From Salinilacustrithrix sp003476595 (GTDB lineage Bacteria; Actinomycetota; Acidimicrobiia; Acidimicrobiales; Salinilacustritrichaceae), in assembly GCA_963972525.1 (NCBI GenBank), contig CAXAUZ010000001.1:1-64000 (forward strand): a stretch of 64,000 nucleotides of DNA, written 5' to 3'. The notes under the pieces are model-generated. The model was not told where the DNA came from. It made no database searches and worked only from the letters and a program-made list of their open reading frames with translations. How positions within the stretch are numbered: the stretch's first letter is position 1; each line of letters begins with the position of its first letter. Of this stretch, positions 25,727 through 34,424 are shown piece by piece. A program made the position numbers and the translations under genes.

Positions 25727-26476
25727 TCAGCGCAGGCCGAGCTTCTCGGAGCAGTGCGGCCACGCGCCCCAGCCCTGGCGGGCCTGCAGGGTGCGCCCGA
25801 AGTCGATCTGGGTCGCCGCCGGGTGCTCGTGGGGGTAGCCGGAGCCACCGACCGACTCCCACGTCGCCAGCGCGAACTGGAGGCCGCCGTAGTACCCGTT
25901 GCCGGTGTTGATCGACCAGTTGCCGCCGGACTCGCACTGGGCCAGGTCGTACCAGACCTGGGTGCCACGGGGATCGTCGTAGGCGTAGCCGCCGTCCGAG
26001 GGCTCGCTGGTGGGCGGCGGGGGCGGCGGTTCCGTGGTGGTCGTCGTGGGCGCGGCCGTGGTGGTCGGGGCCGGGCGGGGCGCGGCGGTGGTGGTCGTCG
26101 CCTGGCGGCGCGGGGTCGCGGTGGTCGTCGGCGCCGCCGAGGTGGTGGTGGACTCGGTGGTCTCGGTGTGCAGGGCCCGGGCTGTCGGCGCCTCGGTGGT
26201 CGTCGAGGTCCCGTCGATGCCCGCGCCGTCCTCCGTGGCCGGGCCCGCGGCCGTCGTGGACGTGCTGGTCGCGGGCGCCGCCGTCGTGGAGGTCGTGGCG
26301 CCGGTGGCCTCCACCAGCGTCGTGGTCGTCTCCGACAGCAGCTCGCGCACCTCGCTCGGGGACCCGACCGATGCGGCCCGCACGACGCCGGCCTCCGATC
26401 CGGTCGCCGCGGTCGCGGTGGTCACGTCCACGGCGTCGTCACCGCCGACGCTGACGAGCGACGCGATGGCGAGCAC
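25727..26476 (-). CDS. Secreted Rpf-like transglycosylase with Thr-rich linker
   Basis: 249 residues from the first standard start, GTG 26476. A hydrophobic segment (LAIASLVSV) is followed by about 130 residues of Thr/Ala/Pro-rich linker with many TTT runs, then a C-terminal resuscitation-promoting-factor/transglycosylase-like domain: VWYDLAQCESGGNWSIN carries the catalytic Glu, then YYGGLQFALATWESVGGSGY and a terminal Cys pair with QCES. It cleaves peptidoglycan during growth resumption. The N-terminus is uncertain: open codons continue upstream of GTG with a natural signal-anchor (RRRLASLAGVLALVLAIASL) until TGA 26635, without a start codon. Confidence 0.82.
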   Translation of the reverse strand: MLAIASLVSVGGDDAVDVTTATAATGSEAGVVRAASVGSPSEVRELLSETTTTLVEATGATTSTTAAPATSTSTTAAGPATEDGAGIDGTSTTTEAPTARALHTETTESTTTSAAPTTTATPRRQATTTTAAPRPAPTTTAAPTTTTTEPPPPPPTSEPSDGGYAYDDPRGTQVWYDLAQCESGGNWSINTGNGYYGGLQFALATWESVGGSGYPHEHPAATQIDFGRTLQARQGWGAWPHCSEKLGLR

Positions 26477-26730
26477 CAGGGCCAGGACACCGGCGAGGGA
26501 GGCCAGCCGCCGACGAGCGAAGGTGCGTGCGTCGGGCGGGCTGGGGGCGAGGTGGCGTGCGATGGGTCCGAGGGGGTCGGGGACAGGGTCGGTGCCGGCA
26601 CGGGGCCGGAGGAGCGCCCGGAGGCGGTTCCGTCACGAATTCGCAACACTAGGCGCGTCATCGATCTGCAACAACTTCGAGAACGCGTGCACGAGCGCGT
26701 CCCCAGCCGTCCGGATGCCACCATGCCGGC

Positions 26731-28641
26731 ATGCAGCACCCCGGTACGGACTGGATCACCGACGCCCCCGACGACGGCACCGGCGACGCCGACCGGGCCA
26801 CCCGCGGCTTCGTGGCCGCCCACCCGACGGGGGTCATCGAGCGCGACGGGCGACCGATCTGGGACACGGGCCGCTACGACTTCCTCCGGGACTCCCCCGA
26901 GGCGCCGAGCTCGGTGCACCCGAGCCTCTGGCGCCAGGCCCGCCTGAACTGCGTCCACGGGCTGTTCGAGGTGCAGGCTCCCGACGCCGACGGGCGGGGC
27001 GGCGTGTGGCAGGCGCGGGGCTACGACCTGTCCAACATCACCTTCATCGCCGGCGACACCGGTTGGATCGTCATCGACCCCCTCACCGCGGCCGAGACCG
27101 CGGCGGCCGGGCTGGCCCTGGCGAACGAGCACCTCGGCGAGCGGCCCGTCGTCGCCGTCATCTACACCCACTCCCACATCGACCACTTCGGCGGCGTCGA
27201 GGGCGTGACCACGGCGGAGGACGTCGCCGCGGGTCGCTGCCACGTCCTGGCGCCGGCGGGGTTCCTGCAGGAGGCCGTGAGCGAGAACGTGATCGCCGGC
27301 CCGGCGATGGTCCGGCGCGCCATGTACATGTACGGGCCCCTGCTGCCGGTCGGGCCCGAGGGCCAGGTCGATGCCGGCCTGGGCAAGGCCACGCCGCTCG
27401 GCACGGTCGGGCTCATCCCGCCGACCGAGGAGATCCACGAGACCGGCACCGAGCGCGTGCTCGACGGCGTGCGGATCGTGTTCCAGCTCACGCCGGGCAC
27501 GGAGGCGCCGGCGGAGATGAACTTCCACTTCCCCGACCTGCGGCTGCTGTGCATGGCCGAGAACTGCACCCACACGATGCACAACCTCTACACGCTGCGC
27601 GGCGCCCAGGTGCGGGACTCGCTGGCGTGGAGCCGCTACATCAACGAGTCCATCGATCTGTTCGCCGACGTCACCGAGACCTGCTTCGCCAGCCACCACT
27701 GGCCCCGCTTCGGCGCCGACGACGTCCGGACGTTCCTCGTCCAGCAGCGCGACCTCTACCGCTGGCTGCACGACCAGACGATGCGCCTCGCCAACCACGG
27801 CCTCACCGCGGCCGAGATCGCGGAGCAGCTCGACCGGGAGTCCTTCGCCGACCTCGACGACCTCGCCGGCGAGCACCACGTGCGGGGCTACTACGGCACG
27901 GTCAACCACAACGTGAAGGCGGTGTACCAGCGCTACCTGGGCTGGTTCGACGGCAACCCGGCCAACCTCCACCCCCTCCCCCCGGTGGAGACCGCCACCC
28001 GCACGGTCGAGTGGATGGGCGGCGCCGACGCCGTCCTGGACAAGGCCCGAGAGCTCCTGGCAGCGGCTGCGGAACACGAGGACCTGCGCTGGCTGGCCCA
28101 GGTGCTGAACCAGGTCGTGTTCAGCGACCCGGACCGGGCCGACGCCCGGGAGCTGCAGGCCGAGGTGCTGCAGCGGCTGGGCTTCGCATCCGAGTCGGCA
28201 CCGTGGCGGAACTTCTACCTGACCGGCGCCCAGGAGCTGCGCACCGGCACCTTCGACCTGGGCAACGCCTCGCTCGGCGGCTTCGCCCCGGGCATGACCA
28301 CCGCGATGCTGTTCGATGCCCTGGGCGTGCGCCTCCGCCCGGACGCGCTCGCCGGCTTCGGCTGCACCATCGAGTGGACGCTCACCGACCGGGACGAGGT
28401 GCACGTCGTCGGCATCTCCAACCGCACCCTGTTCCACTCCCCCGGGCGCCCGGCCCCGGACGCCGACGCTCGCGTCACCAGCACCTCCCCCGCCCTCGTC
28501 TCCCTGGTCGACGGCACGCTCGACCTCGACGCCGCGACGGCCAACGGGACCCTCGCCGTCGACGGCGACGTCGGCGCGCTGGCCACCATCGCCGGCGCGG
28601 TCGACACCTTCGCCCGCATGTTCCCGATCGTGACGCCGTGA
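26731..28641 (+). CDS. SdsA1-type alkyl sulfatase (metallo-beta-lactamase fold)
   Basis: 636 residues. Zinc-site motif THSHIDHFGGVEG, further ligands around AENCTHTMHN and FASHHWPRFG; NITFIAGDTGWIVIDPLT opens the MBL domain. After it come the helical dimerisation region (HGLTAAEIAEQL, YYGTVNHNVKAVYQRYLG) and a C-terminal SCP2-like hydrophobic-substrate domain (about 530-636). Hydrolyses primary or secondary alkyl sulfates such as dodecyl sulfate to alcohol and sulfate. No signal peptide is evident, so it may be cytosolic here. Its TGA overlaps the GTG of the sulfatase that follows. Confidence 0.93.
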   Translation: MQHPGTDWITDAPDDGTGDADRATRGFVAAHPTGVIERDGRPIWDTGRYDFLRDSPEAPSSVHPSLWRQARLNCVHGLFEVQAPDADGRGGVWQARGYDLSNITFIAGDTGWIVIDPLTAAETAAAGLALANEHLGERPVVAVIYTHSHIDHFGGVEGVTTAEDVAAGRCHVLAPAGFLQEAVSENVIAGPAMVRRAMYMYGPLLPVGPEGQVDAGLGKATPLGTVGLIPPTEEIHETGTERVLDGVRIVFQLTPGTEAPAEMNFHFPDLRLLCMAENCTHTMHNLYTLRGAQVRDSLAWSRYINESIDLFADVTETCFASHHWPRFGADDVRTFLVQQRDLYRWLHDQTMRLANHGLTAAEIAEQLDRESFADLDDLAGEHHVRGYYGTVNHNVKAVYQRYLGWFDGNPANLHPLPPVETATRTVEWMGGADAVLDKARELLAAAAEHEDLRWLAQVLNQVVFSDPDRADARELQAEVLQRLGFASESAPWRNFYLTGAQELRTGTFDLGNASLGGFAPGMTTAMLFDALGVRLRPDALAGFGCTIEWTLTDRDEVHVVGISNRTLFHSPGRPAPDADARVTSTSPALVSLVDGTLDLDAATANGTLAVDGDVGALATIAGAVDTFARMFPIVTP

Positions 28642-30242
28642 CCACCCCCCAGGCGAGCCGGCCCCGCAACCTCGTCGTGGTCCTGCTCGACTCGCTCAAC
28701 CGCCACCACCTCGGCGCGTACGGCGGCACCGAGTTCGACACGCCGAACCTCGACCGGTTCGCCCGGGAGCGGGCCGCGACGTTCACCCGCCACGTCACCG
28801 GGTCGCTGCCCTGCATGCCGGCCCGCCACGACATCCTCGTCGGATCGCTGGACTTCCTGTGGCGGTGCTGGGGTTCGATCGAGCTGTGGGAGCGGCCGAT
28901 CACCGCCCAGCTGCGCGACGCCGGCGTCGTCACCCAGCTCGTCACCGACCACCCGCACCTGTTCGAGACGGGCGGCGAGAACTACCACACTGACTTCTCG
29001 GGCTGGGAGTACCTGCGGGGCCACGAGGGCGACCCGTGGCGGACGTGGGCCGATCCGTCCTGGATCGGCGAGCCGTCTCGCGGCGAGGTCCGGCCGGCCG
29101 CGCCCGGCGGTTGGTTCTGGGAGCGGGCCTTCGGCGTCACCGGCCTGGAGCGGGCCTACGACACCGCCCGCACGCACCTGCGCGCCGAGGAGGACCACCC
29201 CGGTCCCCAGACCATGTCCTTCGCCGCCCGCTGGCTGCGGGAGGCCACGCCCCACCACCCCGACGGGTGGTTCCTCTTCGTCGACGAGTTCGACCCGCAC
29301 GAGCCCTTCGACACCCCTGAGCCCTGGGCCTCGCGCTACCAGGACGGTCCGTGGGACGGTGACGCCCTCATCTGGCCTCCCTACGCCGACGGCGCCATCA
29401 GCAGGGGCACGCTGTCGGAGGCCGAGGGCCGCCACATCCGGGCCAACTACGGGGCCAAGGTGTCGATGATCGACCACTGGTTCGGCCGCGTCCTCGACGC
29501 CTTCGACGAGCGCGACCTGTGGGGCGACACCGCGCTCGTCGTGTGCACCGACCACGGCCACTACCTCGGCGAGCAGCGCCGGGGTCGCGACATCTGGGGC
29601 AAGCCCGCCGTCCCCCAGTTCGAGCCGCTCGGCCACACCCCCCTGCTGGCCGCGTGGCCGGGCCGCCCCGGCGGCGGCACCGTCGACGCGCTCACCACGA
29701 ACGTCGACATCCACGCCACCATCGCCGACGTCTTCGGCATCGCACCGGCCGGCACCTCGCACGGCCGGTCGATGGTGCCCCTCCTCGAGGGCACGGCGAC
29801 CTCGATCCGCGACTGGGCGCTGGGCGGCGTGTTCGGGTCGTGGGTCCAGGTCACCGACGGGCATCGCAAGTACGCCCGGGCGCCCGAGCACGACGGCTTC
29901 CCGCTGTCGATGTGGTCGAACCGCTGGAGCACCATGCCCCTGCACGTCGCCGGGATGCAGGGCCTTCCGGACCCCGACGACCGGGCGTGGCTCGACCACA
30001 TGCCCGGCTCGTCCATCCCGGTGCTGCGCCAGCCGTTCCGACCGGGCGACCTCCTGCCCACCTGGGTGAGCGGCCACCGCAACGTGGGGGACCACCACCT
30101 CTACGACATCGACCTCGACCCCGACGAGGCCGAGAACCGCACCGGCGAGACGGTCGAAGCCGAGCTGGTCGAGCTGCTCCGGACCGCGCTCGACGAGGTG
30201 GAGGCGCCGACCGAGCAGCACCAGCGGCTCGGCCTGGCCTGA
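28638..30242 (+). CDS. Formylglycine-dependent sulfatase
   Basis: 534 residues, type I sulfatase. VVVLLDSLNRHHLGAYGG holds the calcium-binding Asp; the modification site is PCMPARHDILVG, matching C-x-[PA]-x-R, so the Cys is expected to be converted to formylglycine. VDEFDPHEPF and CTDHGHYLGE contain further metal and His ligands. GTG start overlaps the alkylsulfatase stop (GTGA), so two mechanistically different sulfatases are cotranslated. Substrate unknown; no formylglycine-generating enzyme in the window. Confidence 0.9.
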   Translation: MTTPQASRPRNLVVVLLDSLNRHHLGAYGGTEFDTPNLDRFARERAATFTRHVTGSLPCMPARHDILVGSLDFLWRCWGSIELWERPITAQLRDAGVVTQLVTDHPHLFETGGENYHTDFSGWEYLRGHEGDPWRTWADPSWIGEPSRGEVRPAAPGGWFWERAFGVTGLERAYDTARTHLRAEEDHPGPQTMSFAARWLREATPHHPDGWFLFVDEFDPHEPFDTPEPWASRYQDGPWDGDALIWPPYADGAISRGTLSEAEGRHIRANYGAKVSMIDHWFGRVLDAFDERDLWGDTALVVCTDHGHYLGEQRRGRDIWGKPAVPQFEPLGHTPLLAAWPGRPGGGTVDALTTNVDIHATIADVFGIAPAGTSHGRSMVPLLEGTATSIRDWALGGVFGSWVQVTDGHRKYARAPEHDGFPLSMWSNRWSTMPLHVAGMQGLPDPDDRAWLDHMPGSSIPVLRQPFRPGDLLPTWVSGHRNVGDHHLYDIDLDPDEAENRTGETVEAELVELLRTALDEVEAPTEQHQRLGLA

Positions 30243-30296
30243 GGCCGGCGTCACAGCACCCCATAGGCTGGTCCCCGAGCGACGAGGGGACCATCG

Positions 30297-31946
30297 ATGA
30301 GCGACCACACCACCGCCGGCGACGAGTACCGGGATGCCTGGCAGGCGGCCTACGAAGCGGCCCAGCTGCGCGACACCGCGTTCTCGACGATGTCGGGGGT
30401 GGAGGTGGACCCGGTGTACGGGGAGGGCCCGTACCCGGGCCAGTACCCCTACACGCGGGGCATCCACGCGTCGATGTACCGGTCGCGGCTGTGGACGATG
30501 CGCATGTTCGCCGGGTTCGGCACGGCCGAGGACACCAACGTGCGGTTCAAGGAGCTGCTCCGCAACGGCGGCACCGGGCTGTCCACCGCGTTCGACATGC
30601 CCACGCTCATGGGTCGTGACTCCGACAGCGAGTGGTCCCTCGGCGAGGTCGGCCGGGCCGGCGTGGCCGTGGACACCCTCGCCGACATGGAGGACCTGTT
30701 CGCCGACATCGACCTGTCGGGCGTGTCGACGTCGATGACGATCAACGGGCCGGCCCCGATCGTGATGGCCATGTACATCGCCGTGGCCGAGAAGACCGGT
30801 GTCGAGCGCGCCGCCCTGTCGGGCACGATCCAGAACGACATCTTCAAGGAGTACCAGGCCCAGAAGGAGTACATCTTCCCGCCCCGGCCCTCGGTGCGCC
30901 TGATCACCGACATGATGCGGTTCACCTCGGCCGAGATGCCTCGGTGGCACCCGGTGTCGGTGTCGGGCTACCACATCCGCGAGGCCGGCTCGACCGCCGC
31001 GCAGGAGCTGGCCTTCACCATCGCCAACGGCTTCGCCTACGTCGAAGCGGCCACCGCAGCCGGCCTCGACGTCGACGCGTTCGCCCCCCGGTTGTCGTTC
31101 TTCTTCAACGCCCACTCCGACTTCTTCGAGGAGATCGGAAAGTTCCGGGCCGCCCGACGCATCTGGGCCCGGTGGATGAAGGAGCGCTACGGCGCCGAGG
31201 ACCCCAAGTCCCACATGCTGCGGTTCCACACCCAGACCGCCGGGGTCTCCCTCACCGCCCAGCAGCCCCGCAACAACATCGCCCGCGTCGCCACCCAAGC
31301 CCTGTCCGCCGCGCTCGGCGGCACCCAGTCGCTGCACACCGACTCCTACGACGAGGCCCTCGCCCTGCCCACCGAGGAGGCCGCCCGCATCGCCCTGCGG
31401 ACCCAGCAGATCGTGGCGCATGAGACCGGGGTGACCAACGTGGCCGACCCCCTCGGCGGCGCCCCCTACGTGGAGTGGATGACCGATGAGATGGAGCGCC
31501 AGGCCGAGGAGGTCTTCGCCCACCTCGACCGCCTCGGCGACGGCTCCATCCTCGAAGGCGTCTACGCCGGCATCGAGGACGGCTACTTCGTGTCCGAGAT
31601 CGCCGAGGCCTCCTACCGGTTCCAGCGCGAGGTCAACAGCGGCCAGCGCATCATCGTGGGCGTCAACGCCTTCACCGAGGGCAACGAGGACTCCGAGCAG
31701 AACCTCCTGCGCATCGACCCCGGCGTCGAGGACCTCCAGCGCAAGCGCCTCGCCGCGGTGAAGTCCGACCGCGACGACACCGCCGTCGACGCCGCCCTCG
31801 CCCGGGTGCGTGCCGATGCCGCCGACCCCGGCACCAACCTCATGCCCGCGTTCATCGACGCCGTGTCCGCCTACGCCACCCTCGAAGAGGTCGTCGAAGC
31901 CCTCGAGTCCGAGTTCGGTCGCTACACCGAGAAGGCGGTCATCTAG
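30297..31946 (+). CDS. icmA: Acyl-CoA mutase large subunit, isobutyryl-CoA mutase signature
   Basis: 549-residue TIM-barrel subunit of a B12-dependent carbonyl-chain mutase. YPYTRGIHASMYRSRLWTMR binds the CoA tail; catalytic His is in SGYHIREAG (H226). The two specificity positions are Phe71 (RMFAGFG) and Gln189 (KEYQAQKEYIF), 118 residues apart as in the family. Phe/Gln is the isobutyryl-CoA mutase combination; methylmalonyl-CoA mutase has Tyr/Arg and 2-hydroxyisobutyryl-CoA mutase Ile/Gln. Predicted: isobutyryl-CoA = n-butyryl-CoA. The next codon after its stop is the start of the B12-binding subunit. Often labelled simply methylmalonyl-CoA mutase. Confidence 0.88.
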   Translation: MSDHTTAGDEYRDAWQAAYEAAQLRDTAFSTMSGVEVDPVYGEGPYPGQYPYTRGIHASMYRSRLWTMRMFAGFGTAEDTNVRFKELLRNGGTGLSTAFDMPTLMGRDSDSEWSLGEVGRAGVAVDTLADMEDLFADIDLSGVSTSMTINGPAPIVMAMYIAVAEKTGVERAALSGTIQNDIFKEYQAQKEYIFPPRPSVRLITDMMRFTSAEMPRWHPVSVSGYHIREAGSTAAQELAFTIANGFAYVEAATAAGLDVDAFAPRLSFFFNAHSDFFEEIGKFRAARRIWARWMKERYGAEDPKSHMLRFHTQTAGVSLTAQQPRNNIARVATQALSAALGGTQSLHTDSYDEALALPTEEAARIALRTQQIVAHETGVTNVADPLGGAPYVEWMTDEMERQAEEVFAHLDRLGDGSILEGVYAGIEDGYFVSEIAEASYRFQREVNSGQRIIVGVNAFTEGNEDSEQNLLRIDPGVEDLQRKRLAAVKSDRDDTAVDAALARVRADAADPGTNLMPAFIDAVSAYATLEEVVEALESEFGRYTEKAVI

Positions 31947-32354
31947 ATGGCCGATCCCCAGATCCGCATCGTGCTGGCCAAGCTCGGCCTCGACGGCCAC
32001 GACCGGGGCCTGCGCGTCGTCACCCGCATGCTCCGCGACGCCGGCTTCGAGGTCGTCTACCTCGGCCTGCGCCAGACCACCGAGATGGTCGTGTCCGCCG
32101 CCATCCAGGAAGACGCCGACGCCGTCGGCCTCTCCCTCCACAACGCCAGCCACATGACCCTCGCCCCCCGCATGGTCCAGGCCCTGCGCGACGCCGACCT
32201 CGACATCCCCGTCATCGTCGGCGGCATCATCCCCGACGACGACATCGGCCCCCTCCGCGACGCCGGCGTGGCCGCCATCCTCGGCCCCGGTGCGTCGGCG
32301 GCGGATGTCGCTCAGGCCGTGCGCGACGCCGTGGCGGGCAGCGCGACCGTCTGA
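31947..32354 (+). CDS. icmB: Cobalamin-binding small subunit of the acyl-CoA mutase
   Basis: 135 residues, a stand-alone B12-binding Rossmann domain. The cobalt-ligating loop is LGLDGHDRG (D-x-H-x-x-G), and IVGGIIP supplies the usual GG near the nucleotide tail. The middle motif, normally S-x-L, reads GLSLHNASHMTL, with His in place of the conserved Leu, an unusual variant. It starts directly after the large subunit stop, giving the heteromeric layout of isobutyryl-CoA mutase (about 550 + 135). Eight bases separate it from the convergent polyamine-synthase gene. Confidence 0.9.
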   Translation: MADPQIRIVLAKLGLDGHDRGLRVVTRMLRDAGFEVVYLGLRQTTEMVVSAAIQEDADAVGLSLHNASHMTLAPRMVQALRDADLDIPVIVGGIIPDDDIGPLRDAGVAAILGPGASAADVAQAVRDAVAGSATV

Positions 32355-32361
32355 GCACTCG

Positions 32362-33912
32362 TCAGTAGTCGAACCACGCCCGCTGGTGCGCGTCCACGAT
32401 GCGGGGCTCGAGCACCGTGGTCGGCTCCTGGTCCCGCTCGACGAGCAGGTCCAGGGGCAGCACCATCGACCCGGCCGCCACCGACCGGTCCCAGTAGCGC
32501 GCACCGGGGGGCTCCGTCGCCGCGACGAGCGGGGCGGGACCGTCGGGCACGGCCAGGTGGAACCCCCACGTCCCGAACGACGGCACGTCGGCCAGGTACG
32601 GCGTCGACGACCAGCCGGCCTCCTCCAGTGTGGCCGCGCACGTCCAGTAGGCCGCCTGGGCGAACCAGGGTGAGCCGCACTGGACGCTGAGGGACCCGTC
32701 CGACGCCAGCACCGAGCGAGCGGCGACGAACAGCTCCACGCTGTAGAGGCGACCGAGCGCTGCCGTGTCGGGGTCGGGGAAGTCGGTCACGAGCACGTCG
32801 AAGCTGCGGTCGGTGCGACGGATCCACTCGAACGCGTCGGCGGTGATGACCTCGGTCCGTGCGTCGTCGCAGCCGGCTGACAGCTCATCGAACCCCTCGA
32901 CGTCGCCGACGGCATCGGTGACCCGGGGGTCGAGCTCGACCAGCGTCACCGATGCGACCGTGTCGTGGCGCAGCGCCTCGGTGACCGCCGCGCAGTCGCC
33001 GCCGCCGAGCACCAGCACGTCCAGGTCACGGTCCGGCGCCGCGGCGATCGCCGGGTGCACGAGGGCCTCGTGGTAGCGGTACGAGTCGACGCTGGACAGC
33101 TGCAGGTCGCCGTCGAGGAACAGCCGGGTGTCGCGCCGGCCGTCGCGGTGCCGGCGCTCGGTGACCACGATGTCGGACCGCCCCCGGTCGTCGACCGCGA
33201 GGATCGGGTCCCGGTACAGCGCCTGGCGGCCGTCGTCGACCACGCTCGGCGCCGCGACCACCATGCCGGCCAGCACGAGTGCGCCGGGCACGACCAGGGC
33301 GCCCTGGCGCAGCGGCACCCCCATCACGATCGGGACAGCCGCCGCCAGCAGGAGGTTGACCGCGGCGATCGCCATGGTGGCGCCGACGAGGCCGAGCACC
33401 GGGCGGACGGCGAACGCGAAGGCGATGGCGCCGAGGAACGCGCCGAGGTAGTCGGCCGCGGTGAGCTTGGCCACGACCGACGCAGCGCGCTGGCGGGCGA
33501 GCTGGTCGTTCAGCGCGGCGAGCAGCGGCATCTCCGCGCCGATGCAGGCACCGATGGCGAAGGCCACCACCAGGAGCGGACCCCAGAAGGTGTCGAGCGA
33601 GGCCCACAGCCAGTACAGCCCCGGGGCGGCCGCGGCCCCCAGGATGGCCAGGGCGACCTCGACGCCGACGAAGGCGCGCACCGGTCGGCCGGCCAGGCGG
33701 CCGCCGAACGCGGCACCGGCGCCCATGCCGGCCATCGCGGCGCCGAGCACGACGGCGTTGGCCCGCTCGGTGGCGCCAACGGTGACCGTGCCGAGGAGGA
33801 GGAGCGACAGCTCGTAGGCCACGCCGGCGGCGGCCAGCAGGCCGGCCACCACGAGCAGGGCGAAGCGGCGGGCGCGCAGGTCCACCGGCTCGGGGAGCCG
33901 GGTGGCGCTCAC
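32362..33912 (-). CDS. Membrane-anchored spermidine synthase-like protein
   Basis: 516 residues: seven or so N-terminal membrane helices (about 20-215) followed by a spermidine-synthase domain. LFLDGDLQLSSVDSYRYHE, LVLGGGDCAAVTEAL, VTLVELDPRV and LVTDFPDPDTAALGRLYS match the SpeE dcSAM/polyamine sites, including the catalytic Asp in TDFPDP. Family proteins with this membrane half sit in a conserved cluster with DUF350, DUF4247, DUF2617 and DUF4178, all present here. Whether they make polyamines or a modified lipid/cell-surface amine is unsettled. Last gene of a four-gene operon; GTG start 19 bases after DUF350. Confidence 0.87.
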   Translation of the reverse strand: MSATRLPEPVDLRARRFALLVVAGLLAAAGVAYELSLLLLGTVTVGATERANAVVLGAAMAGMGAGAAFGGRLAGRPVRAFVGVEVALAILGAAAAPGLYWLWASLDTFWGPLLVVAFAIGACIGAEMPLLAALNDQLARQRAASVVAKLTAADYLGAFLGAIAFAFAVRPVLGLVGATMAIAAVNLLLAAAVPIVMGVPLRQGALVVPGALVLAGMVVAAPSVVDDGRQALYRDPILAVDDRGRSDIVVTERRHRDGRRDTRLFLDGDLQLSSVDSYRYHEALVHPAIAAAPDRDLDVLVLGGGDCAAVTEALRHDTVASVTLVELDPRVTDAVGDVEGFDELSAGCDDARTEVITADAFEWIRRTDRSFDVLVTDFPDPDTAALGRLYSVELFVAARSVLASDGSLSVQCGSPWFAQAAYWTCAATLEEAGWSSTPYLADVPSFGTWGFHLAVPDGPAPLVAATEPPGARYWDRSVAAGSMVLPLDLLVERDQEPTTVLEPRIVDAHQRAWFDY

Positions 33913-33931
33913 GGGAGCCGCCGCCGTCCGG

Positions 33932-34375
33932 TCAGGACAGCGCCACCGCCGCCGTGAGAGCGACGGCCAGCTCGGCGGCGCCGGCCACGAGCACCCGGGG
34001 CGAGAAGCCGGGCTCGTTGACGACGTTGCGGATCCCGCCGGGGATCAGCCGATCGAGGCCCAAGAACGCGAGCACCGAGACACCCAGGCTCCAGAGGGCC
34101 TGCGAGGCGGCGTACACGATGCCGTCGCCGAGCTCGTCGGGCGCCGTCCAGACCGACACGAACACGATCGCGGCGACGGCGAGCATCTTGGCCGACACCA
34201 GGATGGCGGCGTTGATGTTGTCCCGGATCTGGGTGCGCAGGTGCCCCGGGGTCAGCACGTCGATGATCACGAACCCGACGGCGAACAGCAGGAAGGACGC
34301 GAGCGTCCACGCTGCCGCGGCCCCGACGTCGTCGAGCACCCCGTCGGTGGTGGCAGCGAGCAGCATCGTCGTCAT
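33932..34375 (-). CDS. DUF350 membrane protein
   Basis: 147 residues, four membrane helices: AWTLASFLLFAVGFVIIDVL, AILVSAKMLAVAAIVFVSV, WSLGVSVLAFLGLDRL and LVAGAAELAVALTAAVAL. The LTPGHLRTQIRDNINAAIL loop is characteristic of DUF350. Function unknown; consistently neighbours membrane SpeE-like synthases. ATG 34375 is preceded by AGGAG at 7 bases. Confidence 0.85.
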   Translation of the reverse strand: MTTMLLAATTDGVLDDVGAAAAWTLASFLLFAVGFVIIDVLTPGHLRTQIRDNINAAILVSAKMLAVAAIVFVSVWTAPDELGDGIVYAASQALWSLGVSVLAFLGLDRLIPGGIRNVVNEPGFSPRVLVAGAAELAVALTAAVALS

Positions 34376-34424
34376 CTCATCTCTCCTTCGCGGAAGGGGC
34401 GGGGGGTGGTGGGTCGCCGGGCGG

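Noticed and set aside
26010..30242. A 1410-codon + strand frame joining several regions
   Set aside because: Only its end is real (the sulfatase); the front is antisense to the Rpf-like gene and out of frame with the alkylsulfatase.
30297..31946. Methylmalonyl-CoA mutase assignment
   Set aside because: The Tyr and Arg specificity residues are replaced by Phe and Gln at conserved spacing.
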